Position numbers and translations under genes: made by a program
Source of the DNA: Ascaphus truei
Taxonomy: Eukaryota; Chordata; Amphibia; Anura; Ascaphidae
Direction of reading: 5' to 3'
NCBI GenBank assembly: GCA_036426205.1
Contig: CM071568.1
Span: 305,049,027 to 305,113,026 of the forward strand
Length of the DNA stretch: 64,000 bases
Shown here: positions 20,807 to 32,247 of the stretch, in pieces
Numbering within the stretch: the stretch's first letter is position 1
Layout: each line of letters begins with the position of its first letter
Notes under the pieces: model-generated
What the model was told of the DNA's origin: nothing
Databases searched by the model: none
Seen by the model: only the letters and a program-made list of their open reading frames with translations

Positions 20807-21407
20807 TGGAGCTTACCTCTTGGCCAATGAGAGTCGCGGGGGTGCGGCCAGACCCACGGACCAATCACATTCACCGCATGTTGTTTCAACCCCACAACTT
20901 TTGAATTTATATATTAAGATCTAACGTTACCTAGTTCATATCTCTTACCTAACTCTCATCTACTATATGTATTACAGATACGTGTTACATGCCAAGCGAG
21001 TATTTAACGCCCACCTGTGCCTGCCCTTATACCCCATAAACATTATTTATATATTATTATTTACATTATTTGCAAACTCACATTATATAGCATCGTCTGT
21101 AACAACATACAATTTATGTGACATATAACTTATATTGTATAACTTATCTTCCCGAGATCTCCAAACTTTCTTTGGCAACTTACCTATATAACTAGAAACT
21201 ATACAACCTCTCCATCCCTAATCTCTAATTCCCCATAAGCGACTAAGACTAATAAATCTGAGCATATGATCCTTTAGCCTATACCCTGTAACTTAACTTG
21301 CTATATTTACTAACTTAACTACAACTGTGCTCAACGCCGTGTAACCTTCCTTGTTTCATCAGTCCGTGTGTTTCCTATGATAAGGTTTATGGGAGAGTGA
21401 CCCCATG

Positions 21408-21560
21408 GCTGATACCCCCCTGTGTCCCCCTATGCCCCCCCATACACCCCATATGCCCCCCATACACCCCATATGCCCTACCATGTCCCCCATATGCCCT
21501 CCCCCAAACACCCCCATGTCCCCCCCAAACACCCATGTCCCCCCCCCAAAACACCCATAT
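21408..21560 (-). repeat. C-rich minisatellite (inverted copy of the G-rich array)
   Basis: Reverse complement of the 1376-1530 family. Proline-rich frames here are compositional. Confidence 0.75.
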
Positions 21561-21799
21561 GTACTGTCCCAATCATAGCCTTCCTCCCGGGCGGGACATG
21601 CTGTGTTCCGTGACTTTTACACAGCCACCACTCCCTCTCCGCCTTCCAGCTAGAGAGAAAAAAAGAACAATGTTCTATGAATCGTTGCTACCAATATATA
21701 ATGAAAAGTTCCAATATGTATATGTTGAAACAATATGGATCTTGTTTGAAGAAAGGATACTCATAATATCAAAAGTGTCTGGTACATGTTAGCAAGACA

Positions 21800-21975
21800 A
21801 ACTATAAACAGTATAGCTACTGTATAACTACTGTATAACTGTAAAACTACTGTATAACTGTAAAACTACTGTAGGCCAAACTACTGTACTGTAAGTCACT
21901 TATTTATACTGTATACAGTATACTGTATTGTAACTACTGTATATACTGTATAACTATACTACTGTAGGTTGACAC
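21800..21975. repeat. CTGTATA palindromic repeats
   Basis: Repeated ACTACTGTATAACTGTA-like words, the inverted counterpart of 1000-1125 with extra copies of the unit. Confidence 0.6.
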
Positions 21976-21989
21976 ATCCTGTACTGGAT

Positions 21990-22210
21990 TTAATTTATTT
22001 ATAAAATATTTTAACAGGAAGTAATACATTGAGAGTTACCTCTTGTTTTCAAGTATGTCCTGGGCACAAAGTTAAGACAAATAATACATGGTTACAAATA
22101 CAGTTACATTAATGAGCAGGGTATACATTATATACAAGACATTGCATGCACAGTTAAAGAAAATATATATTATGGGCGTATGAAACAGTTACAGACCAGA
22201 TTAAAATACT
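21990..22210 (-). repeat. LINE 3' tail, family R1
   Basis: Inverted counterpart of 768-985, with its A-rich tail on the left. Confidence 0.6.
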
Positions 22211-22318
22211 TTATACTGTATACTGTACAGTAGAAAGTGGAGAGGAAGAGCTGATATAAAATGGTTATTTTGAGTGCCATACTTACCTGTACTTATCATA
22301 CTACAGTACAGTACCTTA

Positions 22319-22774
22319 CTATTTTCCTGTGGCCTGCCCATTACGCTTTAAAAGAATAAGCAATACGGTCGCAAGATGATAGATATATTTATTGCATCTT
22401 TGTACGGTGAGTATGTTGTTCCAGAAACTCATTATTCCTTCAGCTAATTCATCCTTTTTGGACGGTTTCTCCACTTTTCTGATATAATCCTTCAACTGAT
22501 GCCATACCAATTTGATGGGATTCAAGTCTGGAGATCTTGATTTGGGGGGGGGGGGGGGGGGGGAAGGTGAATTAAAACAATGAGAAACGGTTACCAAACT
22601 TACTCCTGTGGCATCTTAACCCAGTTGATACTGCTGGCAAGAATATGGGCAGGAGACGCGTGTGTTTCAGATCATTGTCCTGGAAGAAACGGTGACCAGA
22701 TGGGAAATCACGAGTGATGTATTCAACAATCTCTGGCACTATTTTCTCTTGGAGAAATACTTTATTCATGATTC
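22319..22774 (-). pseudogene. Tc1-like transposase fragment (inverted copy)
   Basis: Same two exons as at 215-664: the GIMNK start, FPSGHRFFQDNDLKHT, then the SPDLNPIK-type block. The catalytic Glu codon is changed to Lys (NPIKL), which would abolish activity. The intron is 22536-22603 with GTAAGT and a CAAG acceptor and contains a 22-base G run on the plus strand. The upstream 3' splice site (TTTTCTTGTTCCAG) is well preserved at about 22775-22795. Confidence 0.7.
22541..22562 (+). repeat. Poly-G run
   Basis: About 22 consecutive G on the plus strand, within the transposase intron. It replaces the ordinary pyrimidine tract in the other copies. Confidence 0.85.
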
Positions 22775-22827
22775 CTGGAACAAGAAAAGAAAAATGTAAC
22801 ATTAGGTTGGGTTGGGGGGGAATAATC

Positions 22828-22975
22828 CTTCTCCCTCCCTACCCTCTCTATCCCAGTCTCATAAATATCCTCCCTCCCCTTCCCCCTCCCCTCCTTACCT
22901 TCCCTCCTCCTCCCTCTTTTCCCCCTTATCTCTTCTCCTTCTGTCCTTTCCTTCCTCTATTCTTTCCTTTGTCTC
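22828..22975 (+). repeat. Polypyrimidine tract
   Basis: Nearly unbroken C/T sequence of about 150 bases with CTCCCT and CCTTCC words. Counterpart of the purine tract at 86-157. Confidence 0.85.
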
Positions 22976-23199
22976 TACTGGGATATGCAAGGGGACTCTG
23001 CCTTTCAAAGAAAAAATGAAAAAGGGTTCATGGTTTAAGGAATCTCTGGAATTAGTACAGAGTACTCTGTTTGAGTACAAGGTTCTGGGACTTTGTACTG
23101 TATATCAAAAATGCTGTAAAGATACCCCCTTGAAACACTGTTATATTACCAATTTGTTTATCCCTGTGACAACCTATCAAAAAGTTTGAAACAAAAAAC

Positions 23200-23800
23200 A
23201 CAGTTGTATAGATATAACATAATAATATAACAGTTTTACTGCACAGACTAATAATAATAACACTCCAAAACATAGACGCCTCGCAGGGCCGTACCCCTTC
23301 ACCGTGCTTCCCTTTGCACTGTGATCTTACCCTCGTGGGGTTTAATCACAAGTACAAAAATGCCCGAGCACCCAACACTCTGTTGTCCACGGAGTCAATC
23401 ACCCTCCGACGTGTGTCTGACATCGCTGCCCCACTAACCCATGTATGGTTGGTGCACTTGGTGAGATGAAACGCCTGCCAGATTTGTCCACATCTGTGCG
23501 ATGATTATGAATATGGGATCCACGGATCTGAAGCGATGAACCGCGACGCCTCCGCCTCTACATTGGGTGGGTCCTGCGTCGATTGTACCACCTTAGAGTC
23601 TCTGTGGGCATAGATCAATGATCTGGTCCCAGATCATCCTGGTCCAGGATGCAGACACGTCCTGGCTTTGTCCCTATGCTCTGGTTCTACTGGGCAGTGT
23701 CCCTGCAGCAACCACAAGCTACACAGGGGAGTCATGGCCTAGCTGGGGCCCAATAGGTGAGAGCTGGCCTCTTACCCCTTCCTTGTCCCAACTCCAACTG
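23200..23800. other. Unassigned segment
   Basis: Moderate GC, conserved in the inverted arm (5100-5750) and in unit B2 (28860-29400). Short open frames lack recognisable domains. Confidence 0.4.
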
Positions 23801-24135
23801 GCATGGCTTGCAGCGAACAAAACGTATCTATCTGTAGAGCAGGAGGAGTCATGTTGGCTGATACGCGCTATGTGACTGTCCCAGAGGCTCATGGGATATG
23901 TAGTCCCTGCTTGGAGCCTCTACCTATTGGCCGCCATTTGCGCAATTGTCCTGCGAATTCGCAGCGTCTTGCACACATGCAATTGCCTCTAAGATGGCGG
24001 TGCCTGCAAAAGTAGCCGTCAGCGACGCAATCGCCATTGCAACCTGCTCCATGCCTCAGTTCCCACCCACAGCCCTCCCCGCACCCTCCCCATTCTCTGT
24101 TGTCGGTCACAGCCGCAGCGGCAGGTAAGGGAATG
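23801..24135 (+). promoter_or_regulatory. GC-rich promoter/first-exon candidate with splice donor
   Basis: A GC- and CpG-rich segment with an AAGATGGCGG word (a YY1-type motif often found at transcript starts) near 23991 and a CGGCAG|GTAAGGG donor near 24121-24132. The donor is conserved in three copies. No coding exon clearly belongs to it, and the nearby zinc fingers are on the opposite strand. Confidence 0.3.
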
Positions 24136-24235
24136 AAGGGGAACCTGGGAGGAACCAACAGGGTCAACGGGAGCCCAGAGGGAGCCCCATGCTATGCACC
24201 TCTGCACACATCTCTTACACAAAGATACGCCCTTT

Positions 24236-24995
24236 CCTCTGTTGCTCAACTGCTAAAACTCTGACACAGACCCTCATTCTCTCCCGTCTCAATTACTGTA
24301 ACCTCCTGCTGTCTGGCCTTCCTGCCTCTCACCTGTCTCCCCTATAATCTATCCTAAACGCTGCAGCCAGAATCACTCTACTCTTTCCTAGATCTGTCTT
24401 AGCGTCTCCCCTGCTGAAATCCCTCTCCAAGCTTCATATCAAATCCTGTATCACACACAATTCTCCTCCTCACTGTTAAAACTTTACACTCTTCTGCTTC
24501 TCCTTACATCTCAGCCCTAATTTCTTGCTATACACCATCCCAACTCTTGCGTTCTGCTCAAGGATGTCTTCTCTCTACCCCTTTCGTATCTAAAGTCCTC
24601 TCCTGCCATAAAGCTTTCTCACTGACTGCCCCACACCTCTGGAATGCCCTTCCCCGCAGTATCCGACTAGCACCCTCTCTATCCACTTTTAAGACCCACC
24701 TGCTTAAGGAAGCATACGAGTAGCTCTATGGCTGATAATTTACAACCTGCAGACACACTTACCAGAACGCCCTCCTACTGTCTCTGTACGTACTTCCTAC
24801 CAACCAATTAGATTGTAAGCTCTTTGAAGCACAAACTCCCTTTCCTAAATGTTACTTTTATCTCTGAAGCACTTCTTCCCATTATGTTTAATTTGTATTA
24901 TTTGTATTATTTATATGATTGTCACGTGTATTAGTGCTGTGAAGCGCTATGTACACTAATGGCACTATGTAAATAAAGACATAGATACATAGATA
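24236..24995 (+). mobile_element. L2/CR1-type LINE, 3' part
   Basis: The plus strand carries the C-terminal RT signature with an SRLNYCNLLLSGLPAS-like stretch, NAAARITL, a FSLTAPHLWNALP-type stretch and a TFKTHLLKE-type stretch. A 3' UTR follows, ending in AATAAAGACATAGATACATA with a short (ATAGATAC)n tail. Stops interrupt the frame. L2-type LINEs insert by target-primed reverse transcription and are usually cut at the 5' end, as here. Confidence 0.75.
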
Positions 24996-24999
24996 CCTA

Positions 25000-25556
25000 C
25001 CCTGTGTAAACACTTGGTTGACAAGGTTTTCTTACTGAGAAACATTTTATAAACTCTGCACATGGGAAAGGTTTCTCCCCTGTGTAAATGCTCTGGTGCC
25101 TGAGGACAGTCCTCCTATTACGGAATTGATCATGATGTAATCCCCTTTTATGAATTGTCTGGTGTGTGTTGAGGTGCCTCTCAGTGCTGAAATGTTTCCC
25201 AAATTATGTACAATTAAAACGTTGCTCCCTTGTGTAAATCTGTTGGTGTAACAAGAGGTCCCACTTTGTATAAAATGGTTTAGAACACTTTGAACAAGCA
25301 AATTATTTCCCCCGTGTGAATCATGTGGTGTGTGAGGTCATTCATCCAAGAAACGTTTTTCCTATACTCTGTCCATGTGAAAGGCCTCTCCCTGCATGAA
25401 TTTGTTAGTTTCTGAAGAGGTGACCCCAACACTGAATTGTTTCCCACACTGAACAAGCAAATGGTTTCTCCCATGTAAATACTTGGGTGTGACAGGAGGT
25501 CACACTTTGTACTGAATTGTTTCCAACCCCCTGAACTAGGGTTATACAATTACAAA
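25000..25556 (-). pseudogene. Decayed C2H2 zinc-finger exon
   Basis: The minus strand shows about six finger-length periods with relics such as KQFST, LLSH, HMIHTGE and EHLHRGETF. Most Cys/His ligands are lost and stops abound. It is related to the better preserved fingers at 34650 and 55740 but is much older. Confidence 0.6.
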
Positions 25557-25814
25557 AATACTTCCCACCATAAGAGTATTAAGTAATTTATCGTGATAAT
25601 ATTATTCAGCAATATATTAACACCCAATAGAAAGCAAAAAAGCAAAAGTCCTCAAAATGTTCAAGGTCATTTATTGTGAAACATATTTCTTATACAAATG
25701 CATTTCATTCTTAATAAAATGTAAAAAAGCAAATACATTTTAGTATATTTTAAGAATAACAAATGTTTCCATAAAAATGTTACACAAACTACACCCACAC
25801 TAAAGCCCCTTTCT

Positions 25815-26145
25815 TCACCATTTATTTTTATTTATTTATAAAAATGTTTTACCAGGAAGTAATACATTGAGAGTTACCTCTCATTTTCATGTATGTCCTG
25901 GGCACAGAGTTAAGATGACAAATAATACATGGTTACAAATACAGTTACATAAGTGAACAGGGTACACATTATATTCAAGACATTGCATGCACAGTTAAAG
26001 ATAATATATATTATATGCGTATGTAACATTTACAGACCAGATTAAATGTGAGACACCCTTAGTTTTGAAAGAACTTAAACTGGTGGTGGATATGAGAGTC
26101 TCCAGTAGGTTGTTCCAGTTTTGGGGTGCACGGCCCTTCTCCAGT
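25815..26145 (-). mobile_element. LINE 3' end, family R1, with RT C-terminus
   Basis: On the minus strand, 26140-26060 encodes a NWNNLLETLISTTSLSSFK-like stretch, the usual C-terminal end of CR1/L2-group reverse transcriptases, followed by a 3' UTR ending in an A/T tail at about 25820. It is the uninterrupted form of the copy split by an LTR at 53581. Confidence 0.6.
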
Positions 26146-26399
26146 ACACATTAATAGGGCATGGGGAGGCATGGGTTAATGGGCATGGGGAAGGAGGGGG
26201 TCAAGAGGCACGGGTGAGAGCCGAGAGAAATACGGGGGAGGAGAGAAAGGGGTTGAGTCATGGTGGAAGGGAAGGGGTAAGAGGCATGGCAGAGGGGAAG
26301 TGGTTAACATGGAGGGATGAGATTACCAGCAGGAGGATTCCTTATAGCTGCAGCATGTGAAAGTCAAGGAGCTCCCAGACTCGCTCCCACTCCATTGTC

Positions 26400-26560
26400 T
26401 CTACCAGACCCACACACAGTCCTCTCTCTGACACAGTCCCCACCCCGCCTCTCTGCCAGACCCACCCCCACACCTCCCTACCAGACCCACCCCCACGCCT
26501 CTCTGCCAGACCCACCCCCACGCCTCCCTGCCAGACCCACACCCCCACTCTGCAGCTGCC
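26400..26560 (+). repeat. Minisatellite, CCAGACCCACCCCCACGCCT unit
   Basis: About five to six units of 24-31 bp. Shorter versions are at 32030-32170, 54590-54690 and 62650-62750. Copy number differs between the duplicated blocks. Confidence 0.85.
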
Positions 26561-26627
26561 GATAGGAATGCCATGGCAAGAAGTAATGGCAAGTATTGCA
26601 TTACCGTCCATTTTTATTACTGCAGTA

Positions 26628-28058
26628 TGTGGCGGGTTCCGTAGCCGGCCTTGATTAATAAAGGTGGAGCCCGGCTGGCTGCCCCTGAAACCATATGGTA
26701 TGGGCTGAGTGTGTCAGCTCTTGGGTCAAATATTGTACCTTACTGTGTTGCCTGTAATTTTGTTCCTCTGTTATACTGTCCCCCCATAGGGTTATAAACT
26801 AGAAACTGTGTATGTGGGGTTAACTGTGTAAGCCCAGTGGGCCACTTAATGCATTATCTGTGTATTCCCTTTGTCTCATGGGCCTGCGACTGCCTGTACA
26901 AACTTGTAAGTGGGCTGCCTTGTATGGGTGGCCTCTTATGAGAAATAGCTGCAGGGCAGGGGCTTCTGGAACATGAGGGAAATGGGGGGGTAATATTTTA
27001 ACCTGTCTTGCCTGCCAGCAAGGTATTCTTAGCTGGTGTCTTAGAGAAGAGGTTTTAGAACCCTACATGATAGGTGTAGATGGTGGAATGCAAGCTGTTG
27101 TGTCTAAATGTTGGTTCTCTGTGTTTTAAAACTGCAATGCATTGTGTTTGTCCTGTGATTTAAACCCAGGTTGGTGACAAAAGGCAGTGTGAATTAGCAC
27201 GTGAATTACATGTGAATTAGCATTTCAATGCCACAGCTCAGATAGGGAATCCAAGCCCAAATCTCCCCAATTTATTTCCCTTATAAGTATAAGGTCCCCC
27301 AAAGTATATTCTGTAAGGAAGAGTACTTTATATTGTGTTTCAATGTTTACTACTGTATAAGGTTCAATACAGAAAGCACAGGCATTTGGAAGATGCTAGC
27401 TAGTTTGCATAGAATCCATAGTTCAAAGAGGAGAGGAATGGCAGAGAGGGGAAAACCATTTGGTGAGCAGAATATTCAGATTAGGATCTTTGTTTTACGT
27501 AGACACCGCAGAGCCAGGGAAAAACGGCCCTGTATGTCAAAACTGATAAGCAAGGTTTCTATTGGCAAGTTTGGAATTTATCCCTCCTATCAGTGAATGC
27601 GTAATTTCAATCCCTGCTGTAATTGGCTATTATACTCCTCAATGATTTAGATAGGAATCCAGCCTATATAAGAGCGTGCAGTAAAAGCAGCTCTCTCTCT
27701 TTTTCCTGTTGGAGATCTGAAGACAAGCGGCTGCTGGCAGGCCTCTCAAAGGTGCTTCTGTGAAAGAGCTATTCACACAGGGAAGCATGGGGAGGCCTAG
27801 CCAGCAAGCTGGATTACGGTCCAGGAGCCCAGAACCAGGGCCCTATCAAGGTAAGCCTTTGTGGAAGCAGGCGCCTTGCAACTAGGAAAGGGTAGATCTC
27901 CTTCCCCAGACCCCAGTAAGTGTGTATATTCTGTTTCTTGTATTTCTGTGTGTTTCCGAGGTCTTATCCGAATAAACCGCAATTTATTTTACTGCCTGTT
28001 TTGCCTTGTGACTGATCCCTTAAATATAAAGGTGTATTTGGCCTGCCCTACCGTGACA
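26628..28058 (+). mobile_element. Solo LTR of an endogenous retrovirus-like element, family S2 (1.43 kb)
   Basis: The ends are TGTGGCGGG and CCGTGACA. TATATAA lies at 27665-27671 and AATAAA at 27971-27976, giving a normal U3-R-U5 order, with a splice-donor-like AAG|GTAAGC at 27851. The site without the insert is present at 54752-54770 (ACTGCAGTATTACTATGC), which fixes the boundaries and gives a 3-4 bp GTA(T) target duplication. No internal genes remain, so this is a recombined solo LTR. Confidence 0.8.
27665..27671 (+). promoter_or_regulatory. LTR TATA box
   Basis: TATATAA about 300 bp before the LTR polyadenylation signal, in the expected position. Confidence 0.6.
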
Positions 28059-28079
28059 GTATTACTATGCTACTGGTAT

Positions 28080-28440
<361 letters not shown>

Positions 28441-29569
28441 TAGGTTGGGTGGGGGGGAATAATCTTCTCCCTCCCCACCCCTCTCTATCCCATAGTCTAT
28501 AAATATCCTGCCTACCCTTGCCAGGCCTCCCCTTAACCTCCTCCTCCTCATCTTGTCGTTCCCCAGATCTCTTTCTTTGTCCTTCCTTCCTTATTCTTTC
28601 CTTTCTCACTAGGGATATGCAAGGGATACTGCCTTCAAAGACAAAAGAAAAAGGGTTCATGGTTAAGGAAATCTTGGAATATTGTCAGAGTACTCTGTTT
28701 GAGTACAGGGTTCTGGGTAACTTTACGGTATATCACAAAAATGCTTAAAGATACCCTTGAAACACTGTTATATTACCAATTTGTTTATCCCTGTGAACAA
28801 CCTATCAAAAAGTTTGAACACAAAAAACACAGTTGTATAGATAACATAATAATATACAACGTTTAATGCACAGAACAATAATAATAACACTCCAAACATA
28901 ACGGACACTCGCAGGGCCGTACCCCTTCACCGTGCTTCCCTTTGCACTGTGATTTACACGCGTGGGGGTTAATCACAAGTAAAAAATGCCCCGAGCACCC
29001 AACCACTCTGGTGCCACGGAGGTCATCACCTCCGACGTATGTGTTCTGACATCGCTGCCCCATAACACCATGTGATGGTTGTGTGCAATGGTGGATGATT
29101 GAAACGCACTGGCAAGATTGTCCACACATTGTGCGATGAGTTATGAACATATGGGATCCACGGATTGAAGCGATGACACAGACGCCTCCGCCTCTACATT
29201 GGGTTGGGTCTCTGCGTACGATTGACCACCTTAGAGTCTCTGTGTATGGTGCATAGATCAAGTGATCTAGTCCCCAGATAATCCTGGTCCAGGATGAGAC
29301 AAGTCGGCTTTGTCCCTATGCTCTGGTTCTACTGGGCAGTGTCCCTGCAGCAACCACAAATACAACAGGGAGTCATGGCCTAGCTGGGGCCCAATAGGTG
29401 AGAGCTGGCCTCCTTACCCCTGTCCTGTCCCAACTCCAACGTGCCATGGCTTGCAAGCGAACAAACGTATCTTATCTGTAGAGCAGGGGAGTCAGGTTGT
29501 GAACGCGCTATGGAACTTCCAGAGGCTCATGGGATATGTAGGCCTGATTGGAGCCTTCTACTATTGGCG

Positions 29570-29800
29570 CCCCATTTGCGCAATCTGCTCTGCGAATTCG
29601 CCAGCGTCTTGCCCCACACATGAATTGCTCTAATGATGGCAGGTGCCTGCAAAAGTAGCCGTCAACGCGACGCAATCGCATGACAACTGCCTCATGCCTC
29701 AGTTCCCCCACAGCCCTACCCGACACCCTCCCCATTCTCTGTTGTCGTCACAGCCGCCAGCGGGAGTAGGGAATGAAGGGGACCGGGAGGACCCAACAGG
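29570..29800 (+). promoter_or_regulatory. GC-rich segment, B2 copy
   Basis: Counterpart of 23930-24135. A splice-donor-like CGGGAGTAGGG replaces CGGCAGGTAAGGG through indels. Confidence 0.25.
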
Positions 29801-29869
29801 GTCAAAGGGAGCCAGGGGAGCCCATGCTATGACACCTCTGCCACATCATCTACACAAAAGATACGCCCT

Positions 29870-30640
29870 TCCTTGTTGCTCAACTGCTAAAACTATGACA
29901 CGACCTATTCTCTCCGGTCTCATAAGTAACCTCCTGCTGTCTGGCCTCCTGCTTCACCTGTACCCCCCTATAATATATCCTCAAACGCTGCAGACCAGAA
30001 TCACTACTACTCCTTTCCCTAGCATCGGTCTTAGCGTCTCCACCTGCCTGAAATCCCTACTCCAGCTTCATATCAACATCCTGTATAACACACAAACTTC
30101 TCCTCCTCACTTGTTTTAAAACTTTACATTCTGCTTCTCCTTAAATTCAGCCCTAATTCGTGCTTATACACCATTCCCACTCTTGCGTCTGCTCAAGGAG
30201 CTGTCTTATCTCTCTACCCCTTTCGTATCATAAAGTCCTCTCACTGCCATTTAAAGCTTTCTCAATGATGCCCCCAACCACCTTGGAATGCCTTTCCCCG
30301 CAGTATCCGAACTAGCCACCCTCCTATCACTTTTAGACCCCCCGCTTAAGGAAGCATACGAGTCTAGCTCTATGGTGATTAATTTAAAACTCGCGAACAA
30401 TCGTACAGAACGCCCTCCTTACTGATCTGTAGTACTTCCTACCAACCAATTAGCTTAATGCTCTTGAAGCACACACTCCCTTTGCCTACAATGTTTACGT
30501 TTATCTCTGAAGACACTTTTCCCATTATGTTAATTTGTATTATTGTATTATTTATATGATTGTCACGGGTGTATTAGTGTGTGAAGCGTCATGACACTAA
30601 TGGCACTATGTAAATAAAGAACATCGTACATAAGATACAC
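29870..30640 (+). mobile_element. L2-type LINE 3' part, B2 copy
   Basis: Noisy counterpart of 24236-24995. The same RT end and tail are recognisable. Confidence 0.65.
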
Positions 30641-30644
30641 ACAC

Positions 30645-31205
30645 TGTGTAAAACACTTGGTGACAAGGTTTCTTACTGAGCCAACCATTTTATAAAACTG
30701 CACATGGGAAAGTTTCTCCACTGTGTAAAAGCTCTGGTGCCTGAGGAAAGTCCTCCGTATTACGGAATTGATCAGATGTAATCCCCTTTTATGAATTGTT
30801 CTGGTGTGTGTTGAGGTGCCTTCAGTGGCTGAAAGTTTCCCAAATTATGTACAATTAAAACGTTTGCCCCTTGTGTAAATTCTGTTGGTGTAACAAGAGG
30901 TCCCACTTTGTATAAAATGGTTTAGTAGAACACTTGATAACAAGCAAATTATTTCCCCCGTGTGAATCATGTGGTGTGTGAGGTCATTCATCCAAGAAAC
31001 GTTTTTCTATTACTTGTCCATGGAAAGGCCTCTCCTGCATGAATTTGTAGTTTCTGAAGAGGTGACCCCAACACTGAATTGTTTCCCACACTGAACAAGC
31101 AAATGGTTTCTCCATGTAAAATACTTGGTTGACAGGAGGTCACACCTTGTACTGAATTGTTTCCAACCCCTGAACTAGGGTTATACAATACAAAAATACT
31201 TCCCA
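30645..31205 (-). pseudogene. Decayed zinc-finger exon, B2 copy
   Basis: Noisy counterpart of 25000-25556. Confidence 0.5.
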
Positions 31206-31459
31206 CCATAAGAGTATTAAGTAATTATAGTGATAATATTATTCAGCAATAATTAACACCCAATAGAAAGCAAAAAAGCAAAAGTCCTCAAAATGTTCAA
31301 GGTCTTTATTGTGAAACATATTCTTTATACAAATGCATTTCATGTCTTAATAAAATGTAAAAAGCAAATACATTTTAGTATATTTTTAGATAAACAATGT
31401 TTTCCATAAAAAAGTTACACCAAACTACACCCACACTAAAGCCCCTTTCTTCACCATTT

Positions 31460-31770
31460 ATTTTATTTATTATAAAATGTTTTACCAGGAAGTAATACAT
31501 TGAGAGTTACCTCTCATTTTCATGATGTCTCTGGGCACAGCGTTATTAGTGACAAATAATACATGTTACAAATACAGTTACATAAGTGAACAGGGTACAC
31601 ATTATATTCAAGACATTGCATGCCACAGTTAAGATAAATATATTATTGCGTATGTAACATTTACAGACCAGATTCAATGTGGTGAGACACCCTTAGTTGA
31701 AAGAACTTAAACTGGTGGTGGATATGAGAGTCTCAGTAGGTTGTTCAGTTTTGGGGTGCACGGCCCTTCT
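31460..31770 (-). repeat. LINE R1 3' end, B2 copy
   Basis: Noisy counterpart of 25815-26145. Confidence 0.55.
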
Positions 31771-32247
31771 CAGTACAATTAAAGGGCATGGGGAGGCATG
31801 GGTAATGGGCATGGGGAAGAGGGGGTCAAGAGGCACGGGTGGAGCCGAGAGAAATACGGGGGGGAGGGAGAAAGGGGTTGGTCATGGTGGAAGGGAAGGG
31901 GTAAGAGGCATGGCAGAGGGGAAGTGGTAACATGGAGGGATGAGATTACCAGCAGGAGGATTCCTTATAGCCTCAGCATGTGAAAGTCAAGGAGCTCCAG
32001 ACTCGCTCCCACTCAATTGTCTCTACCAGACCCACACACAGTCCTCTATGCCACCAGTCCCCACCCCGCTCTCTGCCAGACCCACCCCCACACCTCCCTA
32101 CCAGACCACCCCCACGCCTCTTGCCCAGACCCACCCCCACGCCTCCCTGCCAGACCCACACCCCCATCTGCAGCTGCCGATAGGCAATGCGCATGGCAAG
32201 AAGTAATGGCAAGTATTAGCATTACCGTCCATTTTATTAATGCGCTA

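Larger units (their letters stand above)
20118..21125. repeat. About 200-bp direct repeat flanking a 0.6-kb insertion
   Basis: 20118-20310 and 20927-21125 are near-identical direct copies. Between them lies a sequence found nowhere else in the window, with a minisatellite and a TG run. The single-copy form exists in the left arm. Confidence 0.65.
18941..25830. repeat. Right arm of the large inverted repeat
   Basis: Reverse-complement match of 3650-11005 (see that entry). It carries a minisatellite insertion at 20311-20926 that is absent from the left arm. Confidence 0.75.

Noticed and set aside
20400..20864. A 154-codon minus-strand frame with His/Thr-rich repeats
   Set aside because: It is a translation of the 40-bp minisatellite and TG run.
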